The notes under the pieces were generated by a model. The model worked only from the letters and a program-made list of their open reading frames with translations, had not been told where the DNA came from and searched no databases. From positions 1,868,701-1,932,700 of the forward strand of contig OZ034975.1 in the NCBI GenBank assembly GCA_964030785.1: a stretch of 64,000 nt of DNA, given 5' to 3'. This document shows positions 35,094-43,949 of this stretch, piece after piece; position 1 is the first letter of the stretch; the number at the start of each line of letters is the position of its first letter. The translations under genes were made by a program, and so were the position numbers. The stretch comes from Siderastrea siderea (lineage: Eukaryota > Cnidaria > Anthozoa > Scleractinia > Rhizangiidae).

Positions 35094-35413
35094 ATAGACT
35101 TTTTGAACATTTTGTTTTTTATTGTGAGTCAAGGCTACTGTGCGTCAAGAAACATTTATTTATGATCCACGTGCAAACTCAGTGTTGTCAGTTTTTTATT
35201 TTTTTTAATTAAAAAAGAGTTGATGTTTTTTACAAAGGGTGGTCTGTGTTCTTTGCCACGCGGGTGGGGTGCTCCTATTTACAATTGAAAAAAGCTATCT
35301 ACAATTTGAAAAAATAAAAACTAAAAAAGGCTATGTACAATTGGAAAAATAAAAACTAAAAAAGAAAAGCTATGTACAGATTGAAAAATAAAAAAAAATT
35401 AAGAAATGTCTAT
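35094..35413. other. AT-rich intergenic spacer with short tandem repeats
   Basis: Between convergent genes. It has three to four worn copies of a unit with GCTATGTACAATTGGAAAAA and TAAAAACTAAAAAA, and AATAAA-type poly(A) signals usable from both sides. Confidence 0.6.
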
Positions 35414-36312
35414 TTACAAATGAAAGTCTTCCAGTTCCATACGTAATTGATCAATGTTCTCGGGTAGACAGAAGGTGCGGTTGAACAAGGCTTGAATTTC
35501 GGCTCGGGTTTTGTCGTCCACATCCCGGGATCCCACAATAGCACTGCTTTGATGAAGGGTGGGCTTTTTAGGTCCCCAAGGAACAAATTGACTGCCAGTG
35601 ACCAGGGTGGCGGCATTCTCATTGACTTGGTAGTAATGGTCCGAGCGGTACCATGATTGACTGGGTATGTCAAACAGGTAGACGGGTTTGCCTTGATCCA
35701 TAGCCAATTGCACAGTCCAACCAGTGCCTCCTTTCACGCGTTTATGATCCGGTTCCAAGATGCCAAAGGCATAGATGGTATGGGCTTTTTTGGCCAATTG
35801 ATAATTGCGTTGCAGCAATTGCAAGGTGTAAAAATGACTGGGCATTTGTTTGCCTAGTTTCTCAGCCGCCTGGTGAAGATGAGGGTTGGCCAACATCAGG
35901 ACTTCCACCGTAGAAGGGGTGATGAAAGTGGCTCGTGGATGGTTCGGGGGGACCAGGACTTCTAGCTGCATCCCAAATTGTTTAGCCAGTTCTTCCACGA
36001 GGGCATCCGTACCTTTGGCTCCCCCGGTGTAGACCACATGGCCATGGCCAATTTGGAGTTCCAAGGCATCCACATCGTGTTCTCCAATCATGTCGATGTT
36101 GGGGGGCATTCAAATACGTAGCCGGTGTCTGGGCCTACAATAGCTAGAATCTCCGTGGGAGTCAACCCTAAGGCCAAACCGAAATCAATGACGTGGTGCT
36201 GTCGGCACTGTTGGAACGTGAATCCCACTGCTAGACCTCGTTTGACCCGTTCAGCCAAATAGTCTTCGGTGGAAGCAAAGTCGTCTCGGTTGAGATCTTG
36301 GTAGTAGTCCAT
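35414..36312 (-). CDS. SLOG-like (DprA/LOG-type Rossmann) protein, one frame offset
   Basis: An open frame from the ATG at 36312 (74 codons, MDYYQDLNRDDF) overlaps a second frame from 36109 to 35414. The offset is one base, at a C6 run (plus G6, 36101-36106). The second frame shows VVYTGGAKGTDALVEELA (residues 26-42), YAFGI (113-117), KGGTGWTVQLA (126-136) and KPVYLFD (141-147), the nucleotide-binding features of the SLOG superfamily. Near the C terminus AIVGSRDVDD resembles the usual start of a SLOG domain, so the order may be permuted or a second partial copy may be present. SLOG proteins bind or process nucleotide-derived ligands; the role here is unknown. A TATTTAAG box (minus, about 36349-36356) precedes the gene. 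Confidence 0.7.
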
Positions 36313-36490
36313 CTACTTGGAATGATAACTCAGGGACCAAGGGAGCTCCTTAAATAGGGACAATGGACCAATGGGAAGACAAGAGGACCTTATTTGGATA
36401 GGGGAAAGCTGACCAATGGGACGATAACAAGTCCTTATATGGGTAGGATAAGCTGACCAATGACAGGTAAGGGCCCAACGTATAAAAAGG
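36313..36490. promoter_or_regulatory. Divergent promoter with CArG and CCAAT boxes
   Basis: Between the leftward SLOG-like gene and the rightward GRF gene. Two perfect CArG boxes, CCTTATTTGG (36388-36397) and CCTTATATGG (36433-36442), and three or more CCAATG motifs lie in a loosely repeated unit of about 45-55 bp (AGCTGACCAATG). TATAAAAAGG at 36481-36490 serves the + gene. Confidence 0.65.
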
Positions 36491-36524
36491 CATGGGCAGT
36501 GGGGTGAAATCAACCTTGAGTACG

Positions 36525-37421
36525 ATGTCTGTCGATCGGAAGAGAAAGCCAAGCGTACACCCTGCGGGGAAGAAGAAAAAGAAGAGCATTCAACATATGA
36601 CGCCCGTGGACTGTGATCCTGTGGTGTGCGACATGGTGGAAGACACCCGAGCTGCCGTGGAAGACATGATGAAAGAATTGAATGACATGGTGGAGCAATC
36701 ACCCCCATCACCTCAATTCACTCTGACGACCGTGTATGACAATGCGGAGGACTATGCTCAAGCGAAAGCCGACAGAGCCCTAGCTAGTTCGGTGGACACT
36801 ATGGTATGCCCTTGTCATGAGGTGCGTTTGGAGGCCCGAGAATCTCAAAAGGGATGGAAGTATGTGAAATGTCCCATGCAACCGTGTTTGCTGTTTTGTG
36901 GTCAAGATCAAGCCTTGGAGTATATGAAAGCCGTGTATAGTCAACCTGATGTAGAAGTGTTGGACATGTGGGGTGGTTCACAATGCTTTTGCCGTGAACC
37001 CGCTACGCTTCAACAAAGTCATTCGACCCAGAACCCCGATCGGTTGTTTCTGACTTGTTCCAAGAAAACGTGTGGCTTCTTCCGATGGGCCGATCAACCC
37101 TTGGGTCCCAAGTACTGGACGTGGTTTCATGACAACCCTCCCAAAAAAGCCGACCAACAAGCTGAATCGCCCACCCGTGATGCTCAAGGATATCCCAAGA
37201 AGGGCTATGACATCCCTGGCCCGCCCCCTCCAGTCAGAACGAAAGAGGATCGGCCCTTGACAGAGTATGAGAAACAATTGTTACGAGAAATTCAAGAGCT
37301 CAAGAATCGTCAAGAAATGATGGTAGCCCCAGCTCCACCACCCCCCAAGTACAGTGACAGTGTTGACAACTGGCAGAAAGGTCTAGAGACCATCAGCTGT
37401 GGCCGTCTAGGTCTCTTTTAA
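36525..37421 (+). CDS. Protein with two GRF-type zinc motifs
   Basis: 298 aa from the ATG at 36525. An in-frame ATG at 36492 is only 11 nt after the TATA box start and is unlikely to be used. Order: a basic N terminus with an NLS-like KKKKK, an acidic helix, a degenerate zinc motif (C95, C97, C116, C121), a well-formed GRF motif (CFC at 154-156, NPDRLF, C178, C183, GFFRWAD), and a Pro-rich region with a charged helix. GRF zinc fingers bind single-stranded nucleic acid in TOP3A, NEIL3 and APEX2. A DNA-processing or replication accessory role is likely (inference). Confidence 0.75.
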   Translation: MSVDRKRKPSVHPAGKKKKKSIQHMTPVDCDPVVCDMVEDTRAAVEDMMKELNDMVEQSPPSPQFTLTTVYDNAEDYAQAKADRALASSVDTMVCPCHEVRLEARESQKGWKYVKCPMQPCLLFCGQDQALEYMKAVYSQPDVEVLDMWGGSQCFCREPATLQQSHSTQNPDRLFLTCSKKTCGFFRWADQPLGPKYWTWFHDNPPKKADQQAESPTRDAQGYPKKGYDIPGPPPPVRTKEDRPLTEYEKQLLREIQELKNRQEMMVAPAPPPPKYSDSVDNWQKGLETISCGRLGLF

Positions 37422-37466
37422 ATGGTTTAAAAAGGAGTAGGAATAAAATTTTTTATCAATGTCACC

Positions 37467-37829
37467 ATGGAGTCTGTGTGTGATGCGTGGGAGTCTATCT
37501 TGTCCCTGGGGCAATGGCAATGTCATCAAACCCTTTGTCAAGTTTTATATGGTCATCAACCTGGGTCCCAAATCCCCATTCCCCCTTGTCCCGAGGACAC
37601 GCAGCCTCTTCACCTCTTTGAAGAAACCCATGTGGACCGCAACCTGTATCGATGGGTGGTGTTTGTCTTATGGTTAAAAGCTCACCCAGAGGCATGGCGA
37701 TGGTATCGAATCATTCAAAAGGCGCATCCCCACACGGTCCCCACCATATCGGCCTTATGGGGTGAATGCCAAAAAGTATGGCCCCTCGAAAGAGAACCCA
37801 ACGCTGGAGTTCGTCGTCATCATGGTTGA
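37467..37829 (+). CDS. Unrecognised 120-aa protein overlapping the integrase start
   Basis: The ATG at 37467 is in a strong CACCATGG context, with TTTAAAAAGG 41 nt upstream (37426-37435). It is Trp-rich and helical (WVVFVLWLKAHPEAWRWYR). It overlaps the integrase start by 64 nt in another frame. No family recognised. Confidence 0.6.
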   Translation: MESVCDAWESILSLGQWQCHQTLCQVLYGHQPGSQIPIPPCPEDTQPLHLFEETHVDRNLYRWVVFVLWLKAHPEAWRWYRIIQKAHPHTVPTISALWGECQKVWPLEREPNAGVRRHHG

Positions 37830-38935
37830 AGAAAACCAAGGTTTCGTCAACGAAGAAGAAGGCTAATGTCTCGCAACAATGGTTAAACCGTTACCATGAT
37901 CCTCGTGCCCCGGGGAGTTTAGGTGGGGTGCAACGATTTGCTAAAGCCCAGGGTCTCCCTTTGAAAAAAGCCCAACGGGTCTTGGAACAGGATGTGGGTT
38001 ACACCTTGCATAAACCCCGACGTCGTCGTTTTGCTACCTTACCCGTGATCGTAGGGGGGTTGGATGATCAATGGGCCGCGGATTTAGTGGAAGTGCAACG
38101 TTTGGCCAAACATAATCGGGGTATACGCTACTTGTTGACCGTCGTGGATGTGTTGTCCAAGTACGCGTGGGTCGAACCGTTGAAAACCAAAACCGGCGTG
38201 GCCCTCGTGAAAGCCTTTGAGAAGATTGTGAGACAAGGAGGACGTCACCCGAATCGATTGCAAACCGATCGAGGGAAAGAATTTTATAATCGGACCTTTC
38301 AACGATGGGTCGACGAGCAAGACATTCAACATTTTTCGACCGAAGGGGATGCCAAAGCCAGTGTCGTGGAACGATTTAACCGCACCTTGAACGAACGGTT
38401 ATACCGTTATTTGACCGCGGCCAACACGTTGAAATTTGACGATGTCTTACCCGAGTTGGTGCAGGGGTATAATGCCACTCGTCATCGAAGTATTGGTATG
38501 CCCCCCGAAAACGTGACGTGGGACAACGAAGAAGCCGTGTGGAAACGATTGTACAGCAAACGATTGAAAGGCTACAAAAAACCCCAATTGAAGGTGGGGG
38601 ATCATGTCCGTCTCAATACGATTCATCGTACCTTTGAAAAAGGGTATTTACCCGGTTGGACCGAAGAAGTGTTTGTGGTGCATCGTGTGGTGCCGGGCCC
38701 TGTCCCCACGTATAAGATTCGCGAATGGGATGAGACCCCCGTCCAAGGTACGTTTTATGAAGAGGATTTACAAAAAGTCCATGTGTCCGAGGTGTTTCGG
38801 ATCGAGAAGGTACTTAAGCGACAAAAAGGTCGTTGGTTGGTCAAGTGGAAAGGGTGGCCCGACAAGTACAATAGTTGGATTGCTCGTGGAGACGTGACAT
38901 CCCTTCGACCCCGCAAACGACGACGCCGCCGCTAA
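37766..38935 (+). CDS. Polinton integrase with C-terminal chromodomain
   Basis: 389 aa, intact. A basic N terminus is followed by the retroviral-type rve core with the DDE triad D106 (QWAADLVEV), D168 (LQTDRGKEFYN) and E202 (VVERFNRTL), then an SH3-like region (KVGDHVRLN). The chromodomain at about 343-377 has FRIEKVL and WLVKWKGWPDKYNSW, and the C terminus is Arg-rich. It would insert the linear element with a 6-bp duplication, matching the TSD seen. The chromodomain may steer insertion to methyl-lysine chromatin (inference). Confidence 0.95.
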   Translation: MPKSMAPRKRTQRWSSSSSWLKKTKVSSTKKKANVSQQWLNRYHDPRAPGSLGGVQRFAKAQGLPLKKAQRVLEQDVGYTLHKPRRRRFATLPVIVGGLDDQWAADLVEVQRLAKHNRGIRYLLTVVDVLSKYAWVEPLKTKTGVALVKAFEKIVRQGGRHPNRLQTDRGKEFYNRTFQRWVDEQDIQHFSTEGDAKASVVERFNRTLNERLYRYLTAANTLKFDDVLPELVQGYNATRHRSIGMPPENVTWDNEEAVWKRLYSKRLKGYKKPQLKVGDHVRLNTIHRTFEKGYLPGWTEEVFVVHRVVPGPVPTYKIREWDETPVQGTFYEEDLQKVHVSEVFRIEKVLKRQKGRWLVKWKGWPDKYNSWIARGDVTSLRPRKRRRRR

Positions 38936-38939
38936 AACA

Positions 38940-39983
38940 ATGACATTGGTGCCCAATTCTTCGTTTTACGTGACGTTGATGAGTCATGCGAGTACCAAAG
39001 AGTTTCCTGGGAACAAGAGTCATCATTTCAGAAACTGATTGCCTAAACCCATCCGATTTGTGGGACGAGGATGGATGGTGGGTATGGTGAGTTTATCCTT
39101 ACCCACCATTCCCGTGATAACGGAAGAAGGAGGCGTGGGCGATTCCCATCCTCTGTTGTACGTACGTTGGCACGAACGGGTGTATGCCCAAGACGATCAA
39201 GGCAACGATCGATGGTGGCATCAACGCCGCGAATTCACTGTCTACGGGCGAGATATGAGAAACGAGATGGCCTCCTCGACGGGATCGCACTTTTTTCATC
39301 AACTGGTGTACCGTTACGAGCAAAGCCGTGCCAAACAAACCGAACCCAAAAACAAATGGACCGAGGACAATGGTGTCAAATTATACCCGACGTTTGAATG
39401 GACCTCCGAAGGGGATTTGTTATTGAATACCACCAATGTGGATTACAAACGACAAGTAGCGCACGTGTCATGGGGCAGATCCTTGGCCCTGAGAATGGGA
39501 TGGATTGAACAAGTGTCCCCCGGCCAGTATCGATTGGGTCCGAATCTCTTGCAAGAATTTCAAGGCATTTCCACCATTCCTACCCCGACGGATATCCGCG
39601 ATGCCGCCAACAAACCCATCTTTTGGAAAGTGGAGGGGGATTATCTGAAATTGAGTCTATCGTGCCCTTGGCGGTTTGTGAATGTGAACCAGACCTTTCG
39701 TCCCTCGTTGGAATTTCCCTCCACGCGTCCTTTGCACGTGTATTGTGATGTAGGGACCAGCAGTATGGTAGGGGGTCGCATCACCGATCTCTTACGAGAA
39801 ATCAAGTACCAGCCTCAAAACACCACCCACTTTGAACCTCGACATATTCAATATATCCCAGTACGCAATGAAGTGGTGGAAATCGTCGAAACCCAGTTGG
39901 CCGAAACCAATGGGGATCTGGTGAAATTTGGTGAAGGCCATGCCCTCCTGACCCTCCACTTTAAAAGGGAAGTGGTGGTGTGA
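38940..39983 (+). pseudogene. Penton-like paralogue 2, interrupted by an in-frame stop
   Basis: The ATG at 38940 begins a protein with the FYVTL..H and EFP.N family start. A TGA at 39036-39038 (codon 33) interrupts it, and the same frame then stays open to 39983. At this place the neighbour at 39994 has Arg, so a CpG C-to-T change is the simple explanation. The remainder keeps the family signatures (GWMVGM, GWIEQVSPGQYRLGPNL, VTDLLREI-like ITDLLREIKYQ, KFGEGHALLTLHF). It would be non-functional unless the stop is read through. Confidence 0.8.
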
Positions 39984-39993
39984 AGAAGACAAA

Positions 39994-41028
39994 ATGTCGT
40001 TCTACGTGACGTTACCCAGTCATGCCAACCGACGTGAATTTCCCAACAACCAAGCCAATTCCTTCAAGATTCGTTTACCTCAACCGTTACAGCTTACGGG
40101 AGGTGGATGGCAAGTGGGGTTGAGTGCCATTTCCTTACCGGATGCGCGCGTCAATTTGTATCAGTTGGTGATGAAAGGACAACACGTCTTAGGCATCAAA
40201 TGGCACCTGAAAGCACCCAGTAAAAGCGGAGGTACCTATAACAAATATGGAGCGGCCGTGACCAAAATTGACGATATTAAAGACTGGGATTGGGTGGTGG
40301 ACGGGGTGAGTTTTATGAAAGCCGCCATTACTCATGTGGAACAGAAACGACGGGAATCGGTTATCCAAGGGGGTACGTTTTTGGACGATCAAGGCAAACA
40401 CACGTACGTCAAGTTTCGTTGGGAAGGGGAGGATCTGCTCATTGACAACACGAACGTCTCTCATGATGGTTCCGTTCGCACGCCCTCCTTTGCCGTTCAT
40501 ACCAAGTTAGCTGCCAAGATGGGATGGTTACGTAAAATCACCAGCGGATGGATTTTGGGGCCGAACTTACAGCAAGACTTCATGGGGGATCAAGTCCCCG
40601 ACATCACCAACAACAGCGATTGGAAGGATATCACCGATAAGGAGGGGAACCCGGTGTTTTGGACCACCAGTCGAGTGGAAGACTATATGGAATTGAGTAT
40701 GAGTTGTGGGTGGCGTTTCACCAACTTGAATGTAGCGTTTCGTGCCGTGGTGGGGGAACCCACACGATCGTTGCACGTGTACTCTGACGTGGCAGGCAGT
40801 ATGATGGTGGGCAATCGCGTGACTGATTTGTTACGTGAAATCCAGTACAAGCGAGAAGCACGCGGCACCCTGTATTTTGAACCGTTGCACATTCATTACA
40901 TGTCTCTTCGTAACGAGCTGGTGGAAATGATTCACGTTCAAGTGGCTGAAACGATTGGTGCCGGAGGAGACTTGGTCAAGTTTGGTGAAGGTCATACCAT
41001 TGTCACGTTACACTTCAAAAAGACATAA
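39994..41028 (+). CDS. Penton-like (minor capsid) protein, intact paralogue 3
   Basis: 344 aa. The N terminus MSFYVTLPSH..REFPNN and RLPQPLQL..GGWQVGLSAISLP fit the Polinton penton or minor-capsid family. The C terminus has LHVYSDV, VTDLLREIQYK, and FGEGHTIVTLHF. TTTAAAAGG lies 34 nt upstream. Position just before the capsid operon-like cluster supports a virion role. Single-jelly-roll fold is inferred from family knowledge. Confidence 0.8.
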   Translation: MSFYVTLPSHANRREFPNNQANSFKIRLPQPLQLTGGGWQVGLSAISLPDARVNLYQLVMKGQHVLGIKWHLKAPSKSGGTYNKYGAAVTKIDDIKDWDWVVDGVSFMKAAITHVEQKRRESVIQGGTFLDDQGKHTYVKFRWEGEDLLIDNTNVSHDGSVRTPSFAVHTKLAAKMGWLRKITSGWILGPNLQQDFMGDQVPDITNNSDWKDITDKEGNPVFWTTSRVEDYMELSMSCGWRFTNLNVAFRAVVGEPTRSLHVYSDVAGSMMVGNRVTDLLREIQYKREARGTLYFEPLHIHYMSLRNELVEMIHVQVAETIGAGGDLVKFGEGHTIVTLHFKKT

Positions 41029-41063
41029 AAAGGGGGTGGCCAAGGGAGTGTCCCAATCACAAG

Positions 41064-41255
41064 ATGCCCAAGACAAGAGTGCGTCGAATGAGACGAAGAA
41101 GAAGAAGGCAACGAGGGGGTCTCTTGCCCCTGGCGGCCCTCATTCCAGCCTTGATCGCTGGAGGAAAAGCCGTGGCGTTGGGTGCCGCGGGGGGTGCCGC
41201 GAGTTACGGGGCTAAAAAAGGGTTGGAAGCCGCTTTTCGGAAAAAACGACGATGA
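41064..41255 (+). CDS. pX/mu-like core peptide
   Basis: 63 aa: an Arg-rich N terminus, QRGG at residues 16-19, then a hydrophobic Gly/Ala segment (LLPLAALIPALIAGG, ALGAAGGAA) and a basic tail. The layout resembles adenovirus pX, a DNA-condensing core peptide released by the viral protease. CATAAAAAGG lies 40 nt upstream. Confidence 0.7.
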   Translation: MPKTRVRRMRRRRRRQRGGLLPLAALIPALIAGGKAVALGAAGGAASYGAKKGLEAAFRKKRR

Positions 41256-41321
41256 TGACGGTATAAAAAGGGGGTCACGTGAAGCACAGACAAAACGTTT
41301 ATCCCTGGTGAAGAAGACACC

Positions 41322-41648
41322 ATGCGTGGGGGAAGTTTGACACGATTTCGAACCGACGAGTGGTATGATCAACAAGGCAAAGGAGTGATGACGGATCTGA
41401 TGCGTGGGGGGTTCCAAGGTCTTATAAGGACGCGAAATCCTTTAAAATTGCCTAGTAATATCAAGAGAGGCTTGGAAACGGGTTTGACACGAGGTATCAA
41501 ACGCAAAGCCGAAGACGTCCTTAAAAAGGAAATCACCAAACAAGCCAAGAAAGCGTTGAGTCATAAGAACGTGAAAGACGCCGTGCGTGTAGCCACTGCC
41601 TTATTTCCCAAACAAACCAAACGTGCACGTGATATTTTGGGAGTGTAA
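41322..41648 (+). CDS. Small basic virion-type protein
   Basis: 108 aa, starting MRGGSLTRF and with a second LMRGGF at 26-31, then a Lys/Arg-rich helical body. The two MRGG sites fit adenain-like cleavage (M/I/L-x-G-G). TATAAAAAGG is at 41262-41271. The stop overlaps the next ATG (TAATG). Confidence 0.65.
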   Translation: MRGGSLTRFRTDEWYDQQGKGVMTDLMRGGFQGLIRTRNPLKLPSNIKRGLETGLTRGIKRKAEDVLKKEITKQAKKALSHKNVKDAVRVATALFPKQTKRARDILGV

Positions 41649-41875
41649 TGGATCCCGTGCATTCACGACCTCGACGGATTCGTAGTGATCGAGGGTTGTC
41701 TCAATGGGGTGGACTGTATCCGTTTTGGAAACTCATGCGACGACGACAACGTGGTGGCTGGTTAAGTCCCGAGGTGATGAGAGTCCCCGGGTTTGATTTG
41801 AGACAACGTTTAGCACGACGACGACGCTATAAAAACCCCTCACGACGACGACGGGTTACCACTCGACGACGTTAA
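41648..41875 (+). CDS. Small Arg-rich protein
   Basis: 75 aa; MRRRQRGGW (30-38) and a very basic C terminus. Overlaps its upstream neighbour by one base. Probably a core or DNA-binding virion protein. The MCP TATA box lies inside it. Confidence 0.6.
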   Translation: MDPVHSRPRRIRSDRGLSQWGGLYPFWKLMRRRQRGGWLSPEVMRVPGFDLRQRLARRRRYKNPSRRRRVTTRRR

Positions 41876-41877
41876 AC

Positions 41878-43278
41878 ATGCCTGACGTGAGTACACAAAC
41901 CGCCCCGGCTCACGCGCGTTCCGAAGGGACCGTCAACCCTGCCTTACGGATTTTCAAGGTGCCACCGACCGACATTAGCATCAATGCCTATCGCATGGTC
42001 ACCATCCAACCCACCACCACGGGTATCAATCCCATGGAATTCATCATTCCAGGGTTGGACGATTTTGTGGATTTGGGACGCAGTTACTTTACCATGGAAT
42101 TGAGTTTGAAAAAGGACGATGCCGGGAACTTGGTGGCCGCTCAAAAATTGTGGCCCGTCAATAATTTGGCCCATTCCATCATCAAACAAATTGACTTGCA
42201 GTTGAATGGTACGTTGATCAGTCCACAATCCGACACCTATCATTACAAAGCTTACCTAGAAACCTTGCTGAATTATGACCGAGAAGATGGCAAGACCGTG
42301 TTAGGACCCCAAGGATGGTTCAATCAAGTAGATTTCCCACCCCAATGGACTGCCACCAACACAGACAAAGCAGGAGACCATGTTCACTGGCAAGCTCTCA
42401 GTGACAACCAGAAAGGAGCCTATGACGCCATGGTAGCTGAAGTGGCCAAGTATGCTGGAGGTCTTACCCACAGTCTAGTGTTTACCCCGCACTTGGAAGT
42501 CTTTCACACTGGCAAACTGTTGGTGCCTGGCATCGAAATCAAGATGAAATTTCATTTCAATGGCCCCAGCCTGTTTTTGAATGGAGTGGCTCTAGCTGGC
42601 CGATTGATGGAAGGGGATGTGAAACTACGGTTTCATCTCTGTCAACTGCGTTTGAATGACGCCATCTACCAGAGTATATCTAGCAAAAGACACAATGAAG
42701 GAGAAGTGGCGGCTTACCCGACCGTCCGCAGTGAAATCCGGACCTTCAGCATGCAAAACAACCTGGTCCGCTTTGATATCCCGAACCTGTTTCAAAACAG
42801 AATACCTGACCGATTGATTGTGGGATTACTGGACAGCCGTGCCTTCAATGGAGATGTGACCCGAGATCCGTTCTGTTTCCAGAAATTTGGGCTGACCTCC
42901 ATTCGACAGATTGTCAAAGGAGAAGAGTACCCTTATGAAACCCTCCAGTTAGTGCACAACAATGGCACCCGAGATAATCTAGGCTACTTCCGTTTTCTGC
43001 AAGCCAGTGGTGCCTGGTGTAAAAAGAAAGGCAATATGGTAGAACTTGGAGATTGGGGCCAAGCTAAAAATTGTACCTTGTACATGTTTGACAATGTGGC
43101 CAATGGATGTGCTGACAGTCAAAACCTCAACCCCAAGCAAACGGGCGATTTACAATTGGTCTTGGAATTTGGAGCTGCCCCCGGTGTCAATATAACCGTA
43201 CTCGTGTATGGAGAATTTGAGAACTTGCTAGAGATTGACAGGAACGGAGCCGTGTTGTATAACATTTACCAACACTGA
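41878..43278 (+). CDS. Major capsid protein (double jelly-roll)
   Basis: 466 aa, intact. Characteristic Polinton MCP blocks: FIIPGLDDFVDLGRSYF.ME, then NNLAHSIIKQIDLQLNG.LI and YHYKAYLETLLNYD near residues 90-140, plus LVPGIEIKMKF and a hydrophobic, beta-rich C terminus. Double-jelly-roll trimers form the icosahedral shell in the related viruses. TATAAAAAC is at 41828-41836. Confidence 0.93.
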   Translation: MPDVSTQTAPAHARSEGTVNPALRIFKVPPTDISINAYRMVTIQPTTTGINPMEFIIPGLDDFVDLGRSYFTMELSLKKDDAGNLVAAQKLWPVNNLAHSIIKQIDLQLNGTLISPQSDTYHYKAYLETLLNYDREDGKTVLGPQGWFNQVDFPPQWTATNTDKAGDHVHWQALSDNQKGAYDAMVAEVAKYAGGLTHSLVFTPHLEVFHTGKLLVPGIEIKMKFHFNGPSLFLNGVALAGRLMEGDVKLRFHLCQLRLNDAIYQSISSKRHNEGEVAAYPTVRSEIRTFSMQNNLVRFDIPNLFQNRIPDRLIVGLLDSRAFNGDVTRDPFCFQKFGLTSIRQIVKGEEYPYETLQLVHNNGTRDNLGYFRFLQASGAWCKKKGNMVELGDWGQAKNCTLYMFDNVANGCADSQNLNPKQTGDLQLVLEFGAAPGVNITVLVYGEFENLLEIDRNGAVLYNIYQH

Positions 43279-43282
43279 AGAA

Positions 43283-43822
43283 ATGGAACATGTGGCCTTG
43301 AATAATGTACAGTTGGATTATTTAGCCCGAGACGACCCCCAATTGAACCCTGTCTTTTACGGGACGGTGGCCTGTGATCGTTTACCCAAGAGTCCTGTCA
43401 AGACCCAACCCCAAGGGTACATTGTGAATACGGACCCACACGATCAACCGGGACAACATTGGTTAGCGGTGTGGACGGATGGAAAGGTGTGTGAAGTCCT
43501 GGACAGTTATGCTTTGCCATTGGATACGTACGTGCAAGCTACCCCGTTACGAGATTGGATTGTCCAACATTGGAAGTATGTGGTGACCAATGGCAAGTCC
43601 CTCCAAGCCATTTCAAGCAAGAGTTGTGGTGATTACGCCTTGTTGTACTTGAAAGCCAAAGCCCGTGGACGGACCTTGCAAGCGTTTTTAAATGAGTTTT
43701 CGGATCATGATTATGTTAGTAATGACCATCAAGCGGGTCAACGCCTTCAACAATTGATTGTAGGTCAAGAAGCCAGATGGTATCAACTGTGTTGTCATCC
43801 GTATCATCAATGTAATCATTAA
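43283..43822 (+). CDS. Adenain-like maturation protease
   Basis: 179 aa from the ATG at 43283. The frame is open further upstream but with no ATG. The Ulp1/adenain catalytic order is visible: GQHWLAVW (H59), EVLDSYAL (D74), a Gln (Q108) and SSKSCGDYALLYL (C115). It is expected to process capsid and core precursors; the recurring QRGG sites in neighbouring proteins are likely substrates. AATAAA overlaps the stop region. Confidence 0.9.
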   Translation: MEHVALNNVQLDYLARDDPQLNPVFYGTVACDRLPKSPVKTQPQGYIVNTDPHDQPGQHWLAVWTDGKVCEVLDSYALPLDTYVQATPLRDWIVQHWKYVVTNGKSLQAISSKSCGDYALLYLKAKARGRTLQAFLNEFSDHDYVSNDHQAGQRLQQLIVGQEARWYQLCCHPYHQCNH

Positions 43823-43851
43823 ATAAAAAAAGTTCGTTGAAAAAGTGTGTC

Positions 43852-43940
43852 GGAGTCGTAGCTCAGTCGGTAGAGCCTTTGGATCCCCCGAAAAATAGGT
43901 GTAGGGGGATCGTGCGTGGGTTCGAGTCCCACCGATTCCA
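43852..43940 (+). tRNA. tRNA-like Pol III gene with an extended anticodon-side hairpin
   Basis: The acceptor arms GGAGTCG (43852-43858) and CGATTCC (43933-43939) pair with one G-T wobble, followed by A. The D arm is GCTCAGTCGGTAGAGC (43861-43876) and the T arm is GTGGG-TTCGAGT-CCCAC (43916-43932). The A box (TAGCTCAGTCGG) and B box (GGTTCGAGTCC) match consensus. The anticodon region is abnormal: an 8-bp stem GATCCCCC/GGGGGATC (43882-43889 with 43904-43911) with a 14-nt loop, and four extra bases before it. A T9 run at 43954-43962 fits Pol III termination. No isotype can be assigned. Confidence 0.65.
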
Positions 43941-43949
43941 ATAAAAAGG
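43940..43949 (+). promoter_or_regulatory. TATA-like box of the ATPase gene
   Basis: AATAAAAAGG, 45 nt before the ATG at 43985, immediately after the tRNA-like gene. Confidence 0.45.

Noticed and set aside
36492..36524. Start of the GRF gene at the first in-frame ATG
   Set aside because: It lies 2-11 nt from the TATA box, upstream of any likely transcription start.
43852..43940. Normal intron-containing tRNA
   Set aside because: An anticodon stem GATCC/GGATC leaves four extra bases after the D arm and a C at position 33, so no standard anticodon loop can be placed.
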